From contig JH152696.1 of NCBI GenBank assembly GCA_000226015.1, positions 439,502-495,507 on the forward strand: 56,006 nucleotides of DNA. The letters run 5' to 3'. This DNA comes from Mnemiopsis leidyi. Its lineage: Eukaryota; Ctenophora; Tentaculata; Lobata; Bolinopsidae. Position 1 is the stretch's first letter. Every line of letters begins with the position of its first letter. The notes beneath the pieces were generated by a model. The model was not told the DNA's origin, did no database searches, and saw only the letters and a list, made by a program, of their open reading frames with translations. Positions 44,249 through 54,000 of this stretch are shown one piece after another. The translations under genes and the position numbers were made by a program.

Positions 44249-46083
44249 TCATGTTAACAGATCTCGATAAAAATTCATTATTCTTTCAATATTGTCACTT
44301 CTGGTTAATCTGTCTTCAAACTCGACAACTCTAGAGTCCTTATATCGGACATAGAGAAACGACAGGTACTTATGAACATCTTCGCACGAAGCTGCTAATC
44401 CAAGCTTTAATGGAAATAGTATACTGCCGGTCTCAATCTGATCGCACTGGGATCCCCAAAGTACTGCCCCCTTCTGTATCTGTCCCCGGGATGAGGCCGT
44501 CCCGATCCCTTCTTGTGGAACCGGTGTGCACCCCAGCTCCAGTACTTGTTTGCTGCGTCCTTGCGGGGTTTTCCGTACCAGGTGACCTTGAGAGAGTCCC
44601 AAGATACCGTGGGAAAAGTAGGGTCTTTCGTTGGGCCATCGTTTTCTGTAACATCTAGTGTAAAGTGGATGAAATCTATCATCGATAGCGATTCGTCGTG
44701 AAAATGAATGTCATCTGGGTATAGTTTAGTTTCGGTCAGCAGTCCTATATCAAAATTGTTATCCTTTTTGCTGGAACCTGCGGTAACCCTCAGGATAAAC
44801 CCACAATCTCCCTTCTTAGTGCATTCCTTGATGGACTCCTCCCTGAATTTGAACTTCATATCGTGATTCCTAGCAAACAGTTCATCAGGCGTGTAACCTC
44901 TTGTCGACTCTATCCTGTGATAGCGGTTGTATGTTATCAGACTGGGGTTCATATTCTCAAATATCTTCCTGTTGAAACTGTTCGCAGTGTCTGCCCCGAT
45001 GTAATGTAGACTTAGCGGTTTCCACCCTCTGCTGTGTTTGTGTTCTGCGAATCTCTCTACCAAACCCTCTGGGATGAATTGAGCGTAGGAGGAGTAGCCT
45101 TTTTGATTAAGCCAGATTGCTACTGCATCGTAAAAAATGTAGCAGTTTGTTACTTCCGGGGATTCCACTAGGAATTTGAAGAGACTGTCTATGTCGCCAA
45201 TACTCTTAAGCTTTTCGTAATCATGAAACAAGTTTGGTATCGTTGCATACGGAATGGACGCTTGGATCTTGCTTTTCTTCTGGGACTCTTGACGGATTTT
45301 CAGGATCAGCATGAAATCCTCCCCAGATGGATTCTCAATACCCTCAAGTTTTTTCAGCAGATTCTGATACAACGACTTGTGGGTGAATCTCAGCCTCTCA
45401 ATAGAACAAACCTTATTGAGGATGTACCTCCCATTGGAGCTTATGGAGTATTTAGACTTATCCAGCTGTTCCACCAGGGCCTCCAACAAGATGTACTCCT
45501 TGCTCTCTGCTATCTCGAATATCACATCAAGATGAGCTGCGGAACAGTGCGAGGGAGCCGTGTTGAGGTAGTTGGAGATAAAGTACCGTGTTTCCGACAG
45601 TCTCGTTGAGAAACCCTTGATGACGATTTCGATGTAGTTGCGTTTTTTGAGGTTTTTCATTACGAACATGGCTTCGTTAAACACGTATAGTTGTTCGCTG
45701 AAGTTGTCCGTTTCCATGCCGAAGGTGAGCGTCTTGAAATATCCAAAGCAACCTTCGATCAACCAACCAACCTCAAACATATGAGCTATTTTGTTAACCT
45801 CTCGAAAATTGGACTTTGAAATTCTATCCGCGATGCCGCCAGAATAAGAAGCCGCGAGGAAGCACTGGACAGCATTCTTGGTGAATTCTGGAACGTGGAT
45901 GGTGTGCTGAAAAAGGTTGGTTGTCATGTCCTCGATGACTGGGCTGTTGAACGACATTATCATGGAGTTTGCAAGAAGTTCCTCCCCGTTTCCAAGTACA
46001 AATCTCAGGTTGCTATGCGACGGTAGACCAAGGTATTGTACGCCAAAGTCCATGGGAACTTGAACTTTGGGAATTTTGTACAT
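44249..46083 (-). CDS. Intronless BTB-domain protein with a C-terminal frameshift
   Basis: The first frame (46083 to about 44455) starts MYKIPKVQVP and has a BTB/POZ-like region at residues about 22-85 (NLRFVLGNGEELLANSMIM, then VPEFTKNAVQCFLAASYSGG), a BACK-like helical middle, and a conserved-looking end domain (HFHDESLSMIDFIHFTLDV). The frame then runs to an early stop at 44407, but sensible protein resumes one frame over: DQIETGSILFPLKLGLAAS to NIERIMNFYRDLL, stop 44249. The shift falls near 44448-44456 (GATCCCAGTGCGATCAG), a one-base loss or sequencing error. BTB proteins dimerise and often recruit cullin-3; no partner domain is identified. Nested antisense in the 3.1 kb IPO4 intron. Confidence 0.7.
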
Positions 46084-47067
46084 GTTCTGTTATTGCCTGG
46101 ACTGTAGGATTTGAGCTATAACAGAGACCAATAAATTAGCTACGGTGCTTATTTTCACTAAAACACTCAGACTTTAACTCATGATGAAATATAATTAGAT
46201 AGAATTAAACAATGATAATGAATCATTTATTTTCACACTTCTTGCCATACCATCTTAAAACTATGCAAAACGAATTTTTCGAAACTTTCGATCATTCACG
46301 TTTCATATTACAACAAACCACAAAATCTTAACCGAACTCAAATTAAACCTGAACTGTCTAAATCTCTTGATCTCAAAGTTTGCCGTTAACCGAAAGGAGC
46401 CAATCTCACGGCCAGGAATTATCTTGTTAACATAATATATTCTGAATTCACTGATCGGGCTAACGATGGAACGTGACAATTGCCAGGTGGTGTATTGAAA
46501 TAAACCGGAGAGGGAAACTCTAATTTGTTAGGTTTATTACTTGAGAAACTGTAATTTGTTAGGTTTATTACTAGTTTACTTGGGGAACTGGGAACTATGT
46601 TCCGTGTTGCGTTTCAAACAGCTAAACAGCACGGGTAATCTACCGACACGTTTTTGTAATTAGTGTCCAATGCATAAAGGTAAAAAAGGAGCGATCCTAT
46701 ACGCTATCTCGAGTTTCACAATGTTGGGGCTGCTTTATTATATCCTTAAGTCTGGCTGTCGTGGCGCCAGCAATTTTAGACGTACAGTTAAAAGTTTTGA
46801 TGAATGTTAGAGTTTATCGTATTCAGTGGAGAGACAATTGGGGTCTGGGATTAAAGTTTTAAACTTAAATTTGGCTCAAAAATCACAAAACCACCCAGAT
46901 CAAAATCCAAATTCTGCACTACAATGAGGCCATTATTTATTAAACATATGGTATTCAACTAATTTAAGATAGGGTTATCTTTCATCTCTATTCACCAATA
47001 AATCCTAATCCAAATGTAACACTGAACATTTTATATCCTTAATTAACTTCTTTACTTGATCCTACAG
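46084..47067. other. IPO4 intron, upstream flank of the BTB gene
   Basis: About 980 bp of AT-rich DNA containing a short direct repeat of AATTTGTTAGGTTTATTAC at 46521-46571. It should hold the BTB gene promoter. No exon. Confidence 0.5.
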
Positions 47068-47190
47068 AGCTGACGACGGTGCTGGTTGATTTCGCTGGCA
47101 GCATTCTCCCTTCACTGGCTACAGCAATGGGCGGACAGAGGTTCACTCCCTACTTCAAAAACTTTCTCCCCCTTATCATCCCAAAAGAAG
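47068..47190 (+). CDS. IPO4: Importin-4 exon 12, last visible
   Basis: Completes the split codon and reads LTTVLVDFAGSILPSLATAM, then GGQRFTPYFKNFLPLIIPKE. GG-F-PFF-FLPLL is the importin-4 pattern here. Donor GAAG|gtaggt in phase 1. No following exon (the family continues with a C-T-AEKSFAVG-type HEAT) is recognisable in the rest of the window. Confidence 0.9.
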
Positions 47191-48956
47191 GTAGGTGGCT
47201 ATATAGTTGATAGGTTCGAACAATTGTCTGTTTTGGCTTGAGCGGTATCCAGCTGATATTATTATTATTATTTTCCTGTCCGAGAGCTATAGGTCGTGCT
47301 CGTTCAAAACCTCAGGGGTTCCTATTTGTAGAAAATTATAGACAGTTTTACTGCTAATAACAGGCTTCTATTGCAGAAAAATAGCTGAAAAACTACAGCT
47401 GCACTTAGATAAAAGTTTGATTAAGGCCATTCAATTATTCGATGATATATTTATCTAAAACAAAATAAAAAGACTAAATAAGTTGTTTATAAACGAGCAA
47501 ATTTACCTAGGAGCGTTTACACTTTGAAATTATATAAAATTTGCCACAACACAGACCATAAGTGGCTTCTTTTGGTCTTCTTCTACGACTCTGTGTCTCT
47601 GTGCGACAGAAATGTGACAAAAATTAAGAAGGGTGTCATAGAGCGCCGAGATAAGTTTGGTTTGAAATGCACTAAATAGAAATCGTATAAGAAATCAGGA
47701 GGGCTGCTAGAAAATCGATGCGCATATGAATTTCCTAGGAAACAAATTTTTGATCTCCACTTTTTTGGCGATAACGAAAAAATCGGTTCGCAATAAACGA
47801 TGATGTTTTGCAATGATCTTTTATTTGCCAAATTGTACTGGGTCATTTTGATAAGCTTTGAAGATACGGGGTGGGGCGGTCAAATGATTAGTCATCAAGT
47901 CTAATTAGTTTCCTTGCCCCTTGTTTTAATGAAGCAGGTAAATGTTTAAATGGAATAAGATTGTGCAAACGTCCAGAATCTATGGCACATTCTCCGATAT
48001 ATTTGTTTTCTATCTATTTGTTTTTTCATAATTTTTCCGCTCAGATGAGATTCTAACCCGGCTGCTAATTAGAAATCATCTTACGTAACGTGAACTTCCA
48101 TTGACTTTCTCCGTCTTACCAACTACTTCTCGTCATTCTTCCGAAAAAACTTTCCGGTCGGTCCCTCGAGGAAAAGAACAAACTATCTTTTGAAAGCCAT
48201 ACCACATCACCACTCGTAATCTGGAATAATCGGCTCATCCCCTCCCCTTCATTTATCTTTAACGCTGTCCTCTCAACTGTGTTTTCACATTGTTACAAAG
48301 AATCTTTGTTCAAAAAAGTTTTTTTACTGGTAGGACGATTTTAGAAATTGCGGTCAGAAGTATTTTTCGGTTGGAGGCAATTTCTCTGCGGCCATCCATT
48401 TTTCGACCGAAACATCAATTTTAACCGAAAAAATCGCATCGATATGTAGACCGGAACATCAGTTTTTAATTCAATATCATTTCCAACCGAAACGTCAGTT
48501 TCTAACAATAAGATACCCTCAGTTTTTACTTTTTAACACAGAAATTATAAAGTAGGAATCCTACCGTCATACACATTTTTTGCAGTGGTGGTCACTGTTA
48601 GCTCATCCTTTCGACTAATTCTTGACGCAAAACAGATTGCCCGCAAACCCTAAGTAGTATCTTCTCCAAAATTTGTCCAACCCACATAAAACTGCTTGAT
48701 ACCGCTTTGGAGGAACTGCTTATTTCGCTCTGGGAGAACAAAATGTATTCTGTAAAGGGTGACATAAATATGAGAAGATAACCAATAAGATTATTAAGTA
48801 AAGAAGTACGGTAATAGGGCTATACTAGAGCTATAAGTCTTTGCATTTGTGCATGGTTGTTCTAATATTTTTTCTCAAAAAATGTATCATTTTTAATCGC
48901 CGTAGAGAATTTGTTTATTTGTTACACTCTCCATCACCGTTTAATTCAAGTATGCT
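47191..48956. other. Non-coding stretch after IPO4 exon 12
   Basis: No exon found on either strand. The ORF at 47583-47846 (minus) has no recognisable content. Presumed IPO4 intron. Confidence 0.45.
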
Positions 48957-49459
48957 ATATCTAGTTACATAACGAGTTTAAGTGTGAAGTAACATGATTT
49001 ACGACTCGAGCGTAGCGAGTGGTGTTAATCTCATTATTCATCGAAGCCGAAGGCTGAGTTGAATGATGATATGTTTTCAACGAGGGCGGAGCCCGAGTTA
49101 AAAACATATTGTCTTTTTGCACTTATGAGTTATGTAACGATATCAGTTACCAAATAGAAAGTGCAAAAAGTGTTAAGTAATAGCAAAAAGTGTTAAGTAA
49201 TAGGGCACAACTGTGAAAATAATAGCATAAAGTGTTAAGTAATAGGGCACAACTGTGGAAATAATAGCAAAAGTGTGATGTAATACGGCTAAAAGTGTGA
49301 AAATAATACGATAAAGGTGATGTAATACGGCTAAAAGGGTGATGTAATTCAACAAAGGTGATGTAATACGGGAAAAAGGGTGATGTAATTCAACAAAGGT
49401 GATGTAATAAGACAAGAATGTGCAAATACTTCACACTTACTCGTTATATAACTAGATAT
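48957..49459. mobile_element. 503 bp TIR element with hairpins and internal minisatellite
   Basis: Termini 48957-48990 and 49428-49459 are inverted repeats (ATATCTAGTTA-ATAACGAG ... AAGTGTGAAGT, one mismatch and a 2-base indel). The left part (49000-49110) has three consecutive hairpins with CTC...TCG apices. A partial inverted copy of the terminus lies at about 49117-49142. The right part (about 49145-49412) is about a dozen units of roughly 20 bp ending GTGATGTAAT. The minus-strand ORF across it is a repeat translation. Non-autonomous DNA element. Confidence 0.7.
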
Positions 49460-49593
49460 TAAAAAATTTATTGAGATGAAACATAATGTGGAGTAATATT
49501 TCAGAAAAAAGAAATTAAAGCTATTATTCAACTTCAGTTGTATTACTTTGCTAATTTTTCAGTAAAATTAATATAGTAATTACACCGTAGTAA

Positions 49594-49660
49594 TACCACT
49601 GGAGTGGTATTACTTTAGTAATACCATTATAGTAATTACACTCCAGTGGTATTACTAATT
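49594..49660. repeat. AGTAATACCACT palindrome cluster
   Basis: AGTAATACCACT and its inverse form a 12 bp perfect hairpin over a 2-base loop, followed by related half-sites. The same word forms the termini of the element at 50576-50738. Confidence 0.55.
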
Positions 49661-50575
49661 TACATCCCGAAATCGACCTTAAAACTCGATTCTACCAATT
49701 TTTCTGCTTAGGACAGTAAGACTAGGCAAAAATTAACTTCCGATTTCGTTTCAATGTATATCTGCCCTTGTGGTAGATACTTTTGCATGAAACTTTTAGA
49801 GCCGATTACATTTAATTCAATTAGAATCACATTCAAGCAAATTTTCTGTGAAAATGTCAAGTAAATATCTCAACTTCAAGAATTAGAAGAGGTTAACAAA
49901 AGCCAATAATGCAATTTTACTGGCTAAGCCTCTGTGTGAACAAGTTTCCACAGATCAAAAATTTCAGCCAAAATCGCACAGTTAGTTGTCAAAAGAATAG
50001 TTCTATGGAGTTACAGCAAAAATTTGAGCCGGATATCGTGAGATATGACTTTAAGTTTAATTTTACTACGTCGGCGAATTATGTTGCTATTATCAGCATC
50101 GACAAGAACACATAATAACGTCATCAAAATACGGTCCTCCAAACCGAACGAATACTAAAATACAAGAACTGATAACTTGAACTTAGATCTGTCTGGCGAC
50201 ACATTAACAGGCGCCTCTATGCTCCGACCCTCAGGGCTCCTTCCCTGTAATTGGTGGGGAGATGACACGTGACAGTAGACATGGTTACCTATTGGTTGCG
50301 GGGCTCTAGGCTCTCACTATATTCGGGCCGGGTTAAGTAAACCATCCACGTTCTCGTTTGCAAATCATCAGTAAGAGAGGGGGCTCTCAAATGATTGATA
50401 TTTTTCCTGATAACGGTTTGGATAAGTGAACAATCGGGCAAAACTGTGCCTTATGTGGACTTAACTAGTCAAATGCTTGATTTTGCTTTACTTTTCCTCT
50501 TTCAATTCTTGAGAAATTTACTCGAAATTTTTCATTTAACCCCAGCTGTTATTAACAACGCAGTTGAATAATACA
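49661..50575. other. Non-coding stretch
   Basis: No exon recognised. The plus ORF 49909-50115 has no recognisable content. Upstream exons of the PAP2-like gene may lie here, but no PSGH-type motif was found. Confidence 0.45.
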
Positions 50576-50738
50576 GTAATACCACTATTGGTATTGCAAT
50601 TACCATACGTAATTCCACTCGCAAGCTCGTGAAATTACTTCAATAAATCCACTCGCAAGCTCGTGAATTTATTGCATGAATACCACTCGCAAGCTCGTGG
50701 TATTAATATGTTAATTGCACTACCAATAGTGGTATTAC
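50576..50738. mobile_element. 163 bp MITE with three internal hairpins
   Basis: 27 bp termini (GTAATACCACTATTGGTA-TGCAATTA type, one mismatch) are inverted. Between them three hairpins at 50609-50638, 50642-50673 and 50679-50704 share the identical core CACTCGCAAGCTCGTG but have three different flanking stems (GTAATT, AATAAAT, AATAC). No ORF. Confidence 0.75.
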
Positions 50739-50747
50739 CGTATATAA

Positions 50748-50868
50748 TAATACGCTATTTCTAACTTTTACAACTGTAATTACGCTATTTCTAACTTTTA
50801 CTACTATAATAATTACGCTATTTCTAACTTTTACAACTATGATTACGCTATTTCTAACTTTTACAAAA
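50748..50868. repeat. Tandem repeat ending at a splice acceptor
   Basis: Four copies of ACGCTATTTCTAACTTTTAC with variable spacers (period about 32-38 bp). The last copy lies just before TTGCAG|, so it serves as the pyrimidine tract of the next exon. Confidence 0.7.
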
Positions 50869-50874
50869 TTGCAG

Positions 50875-51026
50875 GTTGGACTGTTACACGTGGTATGGAT
50901 CACGTGGGCAGCTCTCTACAGTTCACACCACTACTTGATAGACGCCCTGGGGGGAATAAGCGTGGTAGTTGCCGTGAAACTCGGCATGAACCACGTCTGG
51001 CAGCCTTTCTCTAAAGAAAATAAAAC
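50875..51026 (+). CDS. Exon of a PAP2/Aur1-like lipid phosphatase or phosphotransferase
   Basis: Acceptor TTGCAG|GTT, donor AAAAC|gtgagt, 50 codons in phase 0-2. It encodes a membrane helix (VGLLHVVWITWAALY), SSHHYLIDALGG, and a second hydrophobic stretch (ISVVVAVKLGM). SxHHYxxDxxGG is the third catalytic motif of the PAP2 superfamily (His and Asp), closest in wording to Aur1/inositol-phosphorylceramide-synthase-like members, which move phospho-headgroups between lipids in Golgi or plasma membrane. Neighbouring exons with the earlier motifs were not found, so the gene extends outside what I can recognise. Confidence 0.62.
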
Positions 51027-54000
51027 GTGAGTTTGTTGTTTCTCTCTGTTAGTTGTAGTTCTGTTTTCGTGTTTGCTAGCTAGTTACCGTGTTTGTTCAT
51101 CACCGATTTATGTCAGTTTCTTGTCACGTAATTCCACGTTTCTTTCTGTTTACTTGTTGGTTTATAAGTTTTTCATAGGTTTCTTACAGTTTGTACTAAT
51201 TTGTCTGTCTGTCTCTGAATCTGTCTGTCTGTCTCTTAATCCTTCCTCGGTAAAACTTTACACCCGGCTGTGTCCTATTTAATTAATTTCTTAATTATTA
51301 ATCTCTCAAATCCATATTCGCTAATGTATTCCTTCCAACAAACAGACCTTAATTATTTGCCTGCAAATACCTATCATACTCCGTAGCACGTCATCACGCC
51401 TCTATATCTTTGACTTTGCATAATTCCCCGCATTTTCAGTAAATTTCAAGTTTATTAAAGTTTTAACGGAAAAGGAATAAGGAACTGTCAAGTAATGTGA
51501 TACTACGCCTGTACGTGCAGTTGTTAAATCATTCCTGAGATTGATAACAAATCCTGAGGTTGATAACAAATCTTCAAGTTAATGAAAAATTGACTGGAAG
51601 TTGTTACTCTACCAATTTATGAGACGTTCACAAGGCTAAGGCAAGTTGAATATCTAATTAAATCTATGGAAAACCTAACAGCATTTGCTCATTAATCATT
51701 AGTGGCTGGATGGAGAATATTAAATTAGATCAGCTGTGTCTTATAAGGAATGTCTAAATGTGATATCTTGGATAAGATATTTTGAATATTATCTTGGTTG
51801 GGGCTGCAGTTTGATAACATTATGAATATTTATGGTGAACAACAATGATTGAATTAGCTTACATATTTTCCTATAAATAAACAACATTATCTACATGTAA
51901 TAAAATTCATGCAGTGTGAAGATATAAATGATACAGTTTAAACAATCAGTTTTCACCCAAAATTCCAGCAAATTTTTATCCGATTTTCCTGTTGGACCAG
52001 CAATCGGTATCATGAAGTCATAACTTGCTATCAAAAATTCTGAATACTTGAAAACATGCAATATTTCAGTTGCCATACCGATGGAATACGAACTTGGTAG
52101 TACCATCTGTAGAGCAAATTGTGAGAGTAATTCTAGATTACTGCGTCTGCAGAATGTAGCTCTAGGCGCTAGCACTCCGCGTGAGATATTATGCCAGGGA
52201 CAAAATAATTTGATAATTTTCTGTCACTTGAACACTTGAATTATGAGTAGAGCGATACTTAAATTTGCCCTCTATCTCTTGGTCCCAGGTCTTCTGTTGA
52301 ATTATTGAGAACGATAGGTATTATTGGGGTTCACGAACCCTCCACATCACGTGATAACGTTGCTTGAGAAAGATTAGTCGAAGCTAAATTCTTATTGGTC
52401 AAACGCTGTCACATGACACAGAAAACTTGAGATCCTTCCTGGGCAGAAATACCGGTCTCTATGTTTTATTCAACAATTATGTTAAGCTGTATCGTAAGTA
52501 TGGATAATTTCTGTAATATTGATGCTCTTTGCTTTATAATGTAATATTACCTACAACACATCAATGTGTCGATATCTAGAGAAATAATAGGAAGCGTTAG
52601 AGCTCGGCTAAAATTCTCCGTACATTGTAATACTTCATACGTCACACTTCCGGCTAGACTATGTGGTGTGTTTTAAGTAAGAAATGAGACATGGGCTCTG
52701 CCTTTATAAACGCTTAATGATACATTTACTAAGATATTTCTCACGTGTCGTAATTGTCGATATTTTCGTTAGATGAACTGTTGTGTCCTACATTTAGAAA
52801 ATAGAAAACAAGTCATGAAGCAATGAACAGTTTTGAAATTTTAAAAATTCAAAAATTAAGTAATTCAGCGTTGTCATTAAGGTGCAACGGCCGCTTTTAA
52901 AGATTAACGGTTGTTTACCAAGAGCATTCAGATTAGATGTTCATGAGATGGGGGTAAAGATTAAAGATCTATGTTACACTACACGTATATTCTTACTTGC
53001 GGTGTGAAATACAAGTAGAATTATTCCAGACAAAATACTTATCACGTATAGTCGTATCTTAACACAATGCTTAATACAATTCACAATCGGTCGACAGTAC
53101 TGACCAAATTGAATCGTACCACGGACAGAAACACGAACAATAAGCGATAAAGGCTGTGCAGACTAGTAGTAATGAGACATAATATTACAGTTCATGTTCG
53201 TAACATCTCGTAACATGGCGTCGTCATATACATCCAACTATATCATGCCACATTTTATTATTCGAAATAGAAATATGTTGTTAGCGAGTTTATTTCAGAC
53301 AAATTTAGGAAACTTAACGTATTGTTACCTAATTAATTAACACTCTGCCCAAAGTAAGCAATAGGAGACAGAGAGAAAGAAAATAAATAATTATTTAGCG
53401 ATAGTAAGAGTAACTATACTACTATAAATAATAAGTACTCATACATAAGTAATAATAACTACATAATGCACTTCATAACTAGTGTAATGAAGAATGTAAA
53501 TTATATTTGACATCCTGTAACCTATTAATGAAATACTACATATGATATTTAATATTTTGTACAGGAGAATAAATTATTCAAAGGAAACATTTTGATAACG
53601 CAACTTTGCGATAAGCGTAAATATTCCTTATCCATCACTTGTAACATGTAGTGATCTGTGTACTGTTAAAGTGTATATATTGCATGACGCATGTCAGACT
53701 GACATACATTGTCAGTCATGAAATCCTGTCTGACAATAGAGGAAGGTGGTGAAGTGTCATTTCGCAGTAAACCATCCTTAGCAAAGTTATACCGCACCTT
53801 TCAAATAGAACTCAGTATTTCATGGACTATGAACTTAGATGTTACACTTGTTTTATGGCTCAGCTCTCAAGTTAAGTTTGAGGAATTACAAAAACATATT
53901 AATCTGTGAACGGCACCCCCACATGTTTTTATCTAAGATAAGTGAGATAAAAACAAAACTGAACTCTGTCTGCTTCTCGTGCTTGTAATAACCACACTGT

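Noticed and set aside
49173..49415. Minus ORF with repeated YITLLAVLHH-like words
   Set aside because: Translation of the 20 bp minisatellite inside a TIR element.
50703..50903. Minus ORF with repeated KVRNSVI
   Set aside because: Translation of the tandem repeat before the PAP2-like exon.
51891..52239. Overlapping ORFs on both strands (94 and 63 codons)
   Set aside because: No domain or partner exon recognised; the acceptor-like site at 52066 alone is weak evidence.
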